A stretch of DNA of 42,628 nt from Gammaproteobacteria bacterium (lineage in GTDB: Bacteria > Pseudomonadota > Gammaproteobacteria > Pseudomonadales > Pseudohongiellaceae). The stretch is from NCBI GenBank assembly GCA_030147705.1, contig JASBUV010000258.1, positions 1 through 42,628 of the forward strand, read 5' to 3'. The first letter of the stretch is position 1. Each line of letters begins with the position of its first letter. The position numbers and the translations under genes were made by a program. Below the pieces are notes generated by a model that saw only the letters and a program-made list of their open reading frames with translations, was not told the DNA's origin and made no database searches. Below, piece by piece: positions 37,891-42,628 of the stretch.

Positions 37891-39486
37891 TTATCGGGTT
37901 GCGGGTGGTTGAATGCGTATAATCTGATCCGGATATATCACTTCTTCGCCGCTGAAATTGTTCCAGCGCAGCAAGTCGTTAACGGCGAGGCCATGTTTGG
38001 CAGCGATCGCCGCCATCGTGTCGCCAGGCAAAACGCGGTAGTCCGCAGCCGAACGTGGCAGCGAGCTATCTGTCTCAGCCAGTGCGCTTCTCTCCACATA
38101 AGCCAGATCCAGCACTTGACCCGGCATGAGCAGATCATTGATTGAGAAGCCGTTGTGTGAGGCTATGTCGGACGAGCGCAGTTGAAAGCGGCGTGCAATG
38201 CTCCACAGATTGTCTCCAGACTGAACGCGATAGCTGGAAGGGATAGTGGCAGGCAGGGCAATCTCGGGGGCCAGTTCAGCAAGCTCAGTCATATTCTGGT
38301 CGCCATTCAAGCCGCGCGGAATCAACAAGGAGCGACCTGCGATGATCCGGTTGCCGCTTAAACGGTTAACAACCCGCAGGACGTCGACCTCGGTGCCAAG
38401 CCTGCTGGCGATGCCGCTCAACGTATCGCCCGGCTGAATCTCGTAGCGATCCCAGGTTAACAATTCACTGGATGGTATTCTGGCGACAGCCTGACTGAGC
38501 TGCTCGGCTTTGTCGACCGGCACATACAGGAACTGCGGGCTGTCAGGGTGAGTTGCCCACTGCCTGAAGCCTGCGTTGAGGTGGCGGAGTAACTCGTAGT
38601 CGGTATCAGCCAGTTCAGCGGCTTGCCGCAGGTCTATCTGGCCTGAAATCTCAACTCTGGAGATCTGCGGTGCATTGTCAATTGGCGGCAGCTCAATACC
38701 AAATGCCTGAGGGTTCTGGATGATTTTCGCTATCGCGAGCAATTTGGGAATGTGCGCACGGGTTTCGCGAGCCAGCCGCAAATCCCAGAATTCGACTCCA
38801 TCATCGAGCGATGAGCCGCTGCGCTCAATCGCCCGTCGCATGTTTGGTGAGCCCGTGTTATACGCAGCGAGAGCGAGCAGCCAGTCACCATCGAACTGAC
38901 CATGCAGGCGCTTTAGATAACTGATCGCCGCTTCTGACGAGGCGATCGCGTCACGACGGCCGTCGTACCACCAGTCTTGCTGTAAGCCGAAACTGCGCCC
39001 CGTGCTGCTGAGGAACTGCCACAGACCTACAGCGTGATCCACAGAATAGGCATTCGGATCGTAGGTACTTTCAATCACTGGTAGCAGGGCGAGTTCGAGG
39101 GGCAGCCCGTCCGCTTCGAGCAGTTCGACGATGGTATAGAGGAAAGGGGATGCTCTTTCGGTAACGACATCGAAGAAACGCTGATTGCCGGCATAGTCAT
39201 CCAGACGTGCCAACACAGTTTCATGATCATAATAATCGGTGAGTTGCAGGCCTTGCCGAATGCGTTCCCACATATCGGTGACCGGCAGCACTTCCTCTTC
39301 TTGCGGAGCAGGAATGCTGACAGTGGTGGCGCGGCGCTGCGAATTTACCGCTCGCGTCCGCGGCGATTCAGATTGTGCGGAGGGATTATCCGTATCACTT
39401 TCCGGGATCGTGCTACAGGCTTGAATAATAACAACAAGCCCAATACATAACAGGCGAAGCAGTCTGCTTGAACTGCCCCAGGACAT
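37891..39486 (-). CDS. mltD: Membrane-bound lytic murein transglycosylase D with three LysM domains
   Basis: An outer-membrane lipoprotein of 531 residues that cleaves peptidoglycan glycan strands to 1,6-anhydro ends. The signal ends in lipobox IQAC, with lipidated C24. The SLT catalytic glutamate is E139 in LLPVIESTYDP, followed by AVGLWQFLSSTGRSFGL and LALAAYNTGSPNMRRAI. Three C-terminal LysM repeats begin YEIQPGDTLSGIA, YRVQSGDNLWSIA and YRVLPGDTMAAIA; E. coli MltD has two. I start at ATG 39486, preceded by AAGGAAAG, rather than ATG 39510, which overlaps the gloB stop. gloB lies just upstream, as in E. coli. Confidence 0.95.
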   Translation of the reverse strand: MSWGSSSRLLRLLCIGLVVIIQACSTIPESDTDNPSAQSESPRTRAVNSQRRATTVSIPAPQEEEVLPVTDMWERIRQGLQLTDYYDHETVLARLDDYAGNQRFFDVVTERASPFLYTIVELLEADGLPLELALLPVIESTYDPNAYSVDHAVGLWQFLSSTGRSFGLQQDWWYDGRRDAIASSEAAISYLKRLHGQFDGDWLLALAAYNTGSPNMRRAIERSGSSLDDGVEFWDLRLARETRAHIPKLLAIAKIIQNPQAFGIELPPIDNAPQISRVEISGQIDLRQAAELADTDYELLRHLNAGFRQWATHPDSPQFLYVPVDKAEQLSQAVARIPSSELLTWDRYEIQPGDTLSGIASRLGTEVDVLRVVNRLSGNRIIAGRSLLIPRGLNGDQNMTELAELAPEIALPATIPSSYRVQSGDNLWSIARRFQLRSSDIASHNGFSINDLLMPGQVLDLAYVERSALAETDSSLPRSAADYRVLPGDTMAAIAAKHGLAVNDLLRWNNFSGEEVIYPDQIIRIQPPATR

Positions 39487-39509
39487 TGACTTTCCTTGAT
39501 AGAGAAACA

Positions 39510-40289
39510 TTAAAAATTATCTTTCCATTGTCGAAGTGCGGCAAATGTTGAAGTCGCGTTGTCCAGCGACAGTTGGCTTTGACCTGCTACCCGCTCCCTA
39601 AGTTCCTGATTTTCACATCGCAGAAATGGATTGGTTGCCAATTCAAGACCGATATTCGAGGGTAGGGTAGGTATGCCTTGGTCCCGCTTCTGTTGTTCTT
39701 TTTCCGCCCGCTCTTGTAGTGCCATATTGGCGGGCTCGGCTGCCAGTGCGAATCGAAGATTGGCGAGCGTGTATTCATGGGTGCAGTACACCAGCGTTTC
39801 TGGAGGCAGACTGCTTAATTTATTCAGTGATACGAGCATTTGCTGCGGAGTTCCTTCGAAGAGACGACCGCAACCGGCAGCAAAAAGGGTGTCGCCACAA
39901 TACAACACGGGTTGCTTCGGAGTAGTGCTGTAGTACGCAATGTGATCAAGTGTGTGACCCGGCACCTCAAGAACAGAAAAACTGGCACCGAAAAGCTCAA
40001 GCTCATCACCTTCTTGCAGGGGATGAGTAATACCAACAATACGAGGGTTGCGGGGGCCGTAGACCGGCGCTGAAAACCTGTTGCTCAATTCAACGAGCCC
40101 GCCAGTGTGGTCAGGATGATGATGAGTAATCAGAATGCAACGCAGTGATAATTTTTCGCTGACCAGAAACTCCAACACTGGCGCGGCGTCACCCGGATCA
40201 ACAACACAGGCCTCAGCCGCATCGGTATCGATCAATGCCCAGATATAGTTATCTGTAAAAGCAGGTATTGGATGAACTCTGTCGAACAT
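39510..40289 (-). CDS. gloB: Hydroxyacylglutathione hydrolase (glyoxalase II)
   Basis: Glyoxalase II hydrolyses S-D-lactoylglutathione to D-lactate and glutathione, finishing methylglyoxal detoxification. It has 259 residues (E. coli 251). The metallo-beta-lactamase motif THHHPDH supplies H56, H58, D60 and H61 for the two-metal site; VPGHTLDH and YCGDTLFAAGCGR follow. MFDRVHPIPAFTDNYIW is the standard N-terminus, so I start at ATG 40289 and reject the 90-residue upstream extension. The stop is shared with the first possible mltD ATG (TAATG). The gloB-mltD pair opposite a yafS-like/rnhA/dnaQ run is the E. coli arrangement. Confidence 0.96.
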   Translation of the reverse strand: MFDRVHPIPAFTDNYIWALIDTDAAEACVVDPGDAAPVLEFLVSEKLSLRCILITHHHPDHTGGLVELSNRFSAPVYGPRNPRIVGITHPLQEGDELELFGASFSVLEVPGHTLDHIAYYSTTPKQPVLYCGDTLFAAGCGRLFEGTPQQMLVSLNKLSSLPPETLVYCTHEYTLANLRFALAAEPANMALQERAEKEQQKRDQGIPTLPSNIGLELATNPFLRCENQELRERVAGQSQLSLDNATSTFAALRQWKDNF

Positions 40290-40456
40290 CGTAAAAGTAC
40301 TTCTGAAATGGCGCACAAAGTCGACATAATATAGGGAAATCAGCGCATTACAAGCGAAAGCGCTGGCCCTTTGCGGCATGTCTGGTGCTCGCAAAGTCAG
40401 GGGGTTAGAATCTCTCTTCAAGCTCATTTCAGTGCCCGGGAAGCGTCGCTGCCGCC

Positions 40457-41251
40457 ATGAACATTCTTTCCAAACATCAGACCCGTCGCAGGCTGCTGCG
40501 TGGCATGCCAGACCCGGATTTGCTACAGCTCCGCATCGGGCAGTGGTTTCAGTCGCCACAGGGCAGGGAAGTCTGGCAAGTCGAGCGGGAGCACGTAGAG
40601 CCCATCATCAGCAGGCTGTTCGGGTATCACATCCTGCAAATCGGCTGTCATGAAGAGTATTCACTAATCGACAACAGCCCAGCGGGCCACAAGATTCAAT
40701 TCTCGCCAAGTTGGCGCAGTGGCAGTCAGCAGGCAGTAGCTGACAATGAAGAGCTCCCGCTTGCCAATGACAGCATGGACGTTGTGGTTTTGCACCATGC
40801 GCTTGATTTCACAGAAGATAATCATCGCCTTCTGCGCGAAGCAACGCGTGTTCTCAGGCCCGGAGGGCAGATGCTGATAGTGGGCTTTAACCCGGTCAGC
40901 TACTGGGGCTTCTGGAGGATTTTCAAGCGCAAGATTCATGTGCCCTGGCGGGCCCGGTTTATCTCCCGGCGCCGGCTGACTGATTGGCTGCATTTGCTCG
41001 ACCTGAAGATTGACAGGGTCAGCTATGGACTGCACTTTTCCCCGCTCAAGTATTCGCGGCTGCTCAAACATGCAGCTCGCTTTGAAAGATTGGGTAACCG
41101 GCTCTCCAGCCCTCTGGGTGGAGCCTATTTTGTGCTCTGCGTGAAACAGGTCGCCACAATTACCCCGATCGTACCTCGTTGGCAGGCTATACCCAGCAGA
41201 GCCACTGTGATTCCCGCTGCAGAAAACGTACGCGCCAAGAAGATACACTGA
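40457..41251 (+). CDS. yafS: SAM-dependent methyltransferase, YafS-like
   Basis: A class I methyltransferase of 264 residues of unknown substrate. The SAM-binding strand reads [13 protein letters not shown], weaker than the usual GxGxG. The central motif is [23 protein letters not shown], followed by [29 protein letters not shown] and [12 protein letters not shown] match the YafS group. Identity is supported mainly by position: divergent from gloB and directly before rnhA and dnaQ, as E. coli yafS. The basic C-terminus (ENVRAKKIH) is unremarkable. The substrate cannot be read from the sequence. Confidence 0.8.
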   Translation: MNILSKHQTRRRLLRGMPDPDLLQLRIGQWFQSPQGREVWQVEREHVEPIISRLFGYHILQIGCHEEYSLIDNSPAGHKIQFSPSWRSGSQQAVADNEELPLANDSMDVVVLHHALDFTEDNHRLLREATRVLRPGGQMLIVGFNPVSYWGFWRIFKRKIHVPWRARFISRRRLTDWLHLLDLKIDRVSYGLHFSPLKYSRLLKHAARFERLGNRLSSPLGGAYFVLCVKQVATITPIVPRWQAIPSRATVIPAAENVRAKKIH

Positions 41252-41265
41252 ACACAGGAAGGGTT

Positions 41266-41700
41266 TTGGCTGACATAGTAGAGATTTTTACGGATGGTGC
41301 CTGTCGTGGCAATCCGGGCCCCGGCGGCTGGGGAGTGCTCCTGCGCTATGGAGACGTTGAGAAGCGCCTGTATGGCGGAGAGCCAGACACGACCAATAAC
41401 CGCATGGAATTGCTCGCCGTTATCAAAGCACTGGAAGCGCTGAAAAAGCCCTGTCGAATCCGCCTCTCGTCTGATTCCAAATATGTTCTGGGCGGCATTA
41501 CCGAATGGATGCCGAACTGGAAGAAGCGTAACTGGAAAACAGCCAGCAAAAAACCGGTGCAGAACGTTGAACTATGGCAACGCCTGGACGCACTCGCGGC
41601 CGAACACGATATTGATTGGCAGTGGGTAAAAGGGCACAGTGGGCATCGGGAGAATGAGATCGCTGACCAGCTGGCTAATCAGGGGATAGATGAGCTGTAA
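41266..41700 (+). CDS. rnhA: Ribonuclease HI, from a TTG start
   Basis: RNase HI cuts RNA in RNA-DNA hybrids and prevents R-loop-driven replication. It has 144 residues. Starting at TTG 41266 the active-site residues fall at D10, E48, D70, H124 and D134, exactly the E. coli numbers. The start has ribosome-binding site AGGA six bases upstream. An ATG at 41179 would add 29 residues and overlap the methyltransferase gene in another frame. The blocks [37 protein letters not shown] and [17 protein letters not shown] are diagnostic. dnaQ follows in 26 bp in the same direction; in E. coli the two are adjacent but divergent. Confidence 0.97.
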   Translation: MADIVEIFTDGACRGNPGPGGWGVLLRYGDVEKRLYGGEPDTTNNRMELLAVIKALEALKKPCRIRLSSDSKYVLGGITEWMPNWKKRNWKTASKKPVQNVELWQRLDALAAEHDIDWQWVKGHSGHRENEIADQLANQGIDEL

Positions 41701-41726
41701 CAGCTGTCGCCATTAATGGAAGCACT

Positions 41727-42455
41727 ATGCGTCAAATAGTATTGGATACTGAAACAACCGGACTGGATCCGGATCAGGGTCACCGCGTGATCGAAATCGG
41801 TTGTGTTGAGATTGAGAACCGAAGGCTCACCGGGAAACATTTTCACTACTATCTCAACCCGGATCGCGACATTGATGAGGCTGCCATAGAAGTGCATGGG
41901 CTCACCCGCCAATTCCTCGCTGACAAGCCACGCTTTCGCCAGATCGAGCGCGAGTTTCTGGATTTCGTCAGGGGCGCCGAACTGGTCATTCATAACGCAC
42001 CATTCGATATCGGTTTTCTGGACGCTGAATTGCGCCTCAACGCTTCCAGCGTGAGTAGCATGAGCGAAATATGTACGGTACTCGATAGTCTGGTGCTGGC
42101 AAGGGAGAAACATCCTGGCCAGCGCAACAATCTTGACGCTTTATGCAAACGCTACGGCGTCGACAATACACAGCGTGATCTGCACGGCGCCTTGCTCGAT
42201 GCGGAAATTTTGGCTGATGTATATCTGATAATGACCAGCGGTCAGTCCAGTCTGTCACTTCGCGCAGACGATGACGACGACCAGCATAATCAACAAAGCG
42301 TGCGAGCGCTGGACCCGAACAGGGCACCACTTCCAGTAATCAAGGCCAGTGATGAAGAACTGGCGGCACATCAGTCACGGCTCGAAGCTCTGGCCAAGTC
42401 GAGTTCCAAAGGATGTCTGTGGCTCGATCTCGACAAAGTCGCCACAGACACCTGA
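41727..42455 (+). CDS. dnaQ: DNA polymerase III epsilon subunit (3'-5' proofreading exonuclease)
   Basis: The proofreading subunit of the replicative polymerase core, 242 residues (E. coli 243). The DEDDh motifs are D7 and E9 in VLDTETTGLDP, D94 in NAPFDIGFLDAEL, and H153 with D158 in DLHGALLDAEILADVY. After the exonuclease domain a clamp-binding motif is likely at 173-178 (QSSLSL), as in E. coli (QTSMAF). The C-terminal tail (about 185-242) binds the alpha subunit. It follows rnhA by 26 bp on the same strand, so the two probably share a transcript. Confidence 0.96.
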   Translation: MRQIVLDTETTGLDPDQGHRVIEIGCVEIENRRLTGKHFHYYLNPDRDIDEAAIEVHGLTRQFLADKPRFRQIEREFLDFVRGAELVIHNAPFDIGFLDAELRLNASSVSSMSEICTVLDSLVLAREKHPGQRNNLDALCKRYGVDNTQRDLHGALLDAEILADVYLIMTSGQSSLSLRADDDDDQHNQQSVRALDPNRAPLPVIKASDEELAAHQSRLEALAKSSSKGCLWLDLDKVATDT

Positions 42456-42472
42456 CAGGCCAGCGAAGCGCA

Positions 42473-42628
42473 ATGACTTTCATACTGAATGCGAATGAAC
42501 TCCTGGAAGACGACCAGATCTACCTGTTTAGCGAAGGACGATTACTGACGCCGCGAAACTCCCTGCATTGGCGCACAGAGCAGGTGTGGGCCGATATTCA
42601 AAATCTGGAACAGCTGCATCTGATCAAT
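42473..42628 (+). CDS. Unidentified gene, first 52 codons (3' end outside window)
   Basis: An open frame begins at ATG 42473, 17 bp after dnaQ, and runs off the window without a stop. The visible part (MTFILNANELLEDDQIYLFS, EGRLLTPRN, SLHWRTEQVW) is not enough to name it. The segment IYLFSEGRLLTP vaguely resembles the N-terminus of NudC-type NAD pyrophosphatases, but the nudix and zinc motifs would lie outside. It is likely cotranscribed with dnaQ. Confidence 0.5.
   Translation, partial: MTFILNANELLEDDQIYLFSEGRLLTPRNSLHWRTEQVWADIQNLEQLHLIN

Noticed and set aside
40290-40559. 90-codon upstream extension of gloB
   Set aside because: MFDRVHPIPAFTDNYIW is the normal GloB N-terminus. The extension overlaps the divergent methyltransferase start and has no family resemblance.

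Overview
This is an ordinary chromosomal stretch of a gammaproteobacterium with one small accessory island. The evidence for the host is its set of housekeeping neighbourhoods: tig-clpP-clpX-lon-hupB-ppiD, divergent mltD/gloB and yafS-like/rnhA/dnaQ, fadBA, ttcA, yheU-type, tusA, pdxB, alaA, djlA and bolA. All are typical of Gammaproteobacteria. A free-living marine lineage near the OMG/Pseudohongiella/Cellvibrionales groups is my guess, but the sequence alone does not prove it. I found no rRNA, tRNA, insertion sequence, integrase, phage gene or CRISPR array.

Layout. 1-9.4 kb: the 3' end of ligA, a lipoprotein transglycosylase, djlA, a CDF metal exporter, a large M16 (presequence-protease-like) peptidase, a YlqF/RbgA-type GTPase, bolA and a Bax-like glucosaminidase. 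9.4-17.6 kb: a secreted polysaccharide deacetylase, then a rightward run fadB-fadA-ttcA-yheU-tusA-xni-like-pdxB covering beta-oxidation, tRNA thiolation and PLP synthesis. 17.6-19.6 kb: alaA, converging on pdxB, then msrB.

19.6-25.3 kb is the accessory region and the most interesting part. It holds a Slam-like TPR outer-membrane barrel, a second outer-membrane barrel, a membrane-anchored GGTG-motif protein, a DUF6502-type protein with a probable helix-turn-helix, and a divergent alpha/beta-hydrolase-fold protein that appears to lack its nucleophilic serine. The DUF6502/hydrolase divergent promoter carries two matching 17-bp palindromes. One of them fills the spacer of a near-consensus sigma70 promoter. 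I propose an autoregulated envelope module with DUF6502 as regulator (inference).

25.4-35.4 kb: a small DUF6316-like gene, an AT-rich intergenic region, then tig, clpP, clpX, lon, hupB and ppiD (folding and ATP-dependent proteolysis). 35.4-40.3 kb (minus strand): gloB, mltD, a POT peptide transporter and fabI. 40.4 kb to the end: a YafS-like methyltransferase, rnhA from a TTG start, dnaQ, and the first 52 codons of an unidentified gene.

Regulatory DNA seen directly includes five convincing intrinsic terminators, promoters for hupB, msrB, bax, fadB and the hydrolase, and several palindromes. There are also phased AGTAAY repeats upstream of clpX and between the two outer-membrane genes.
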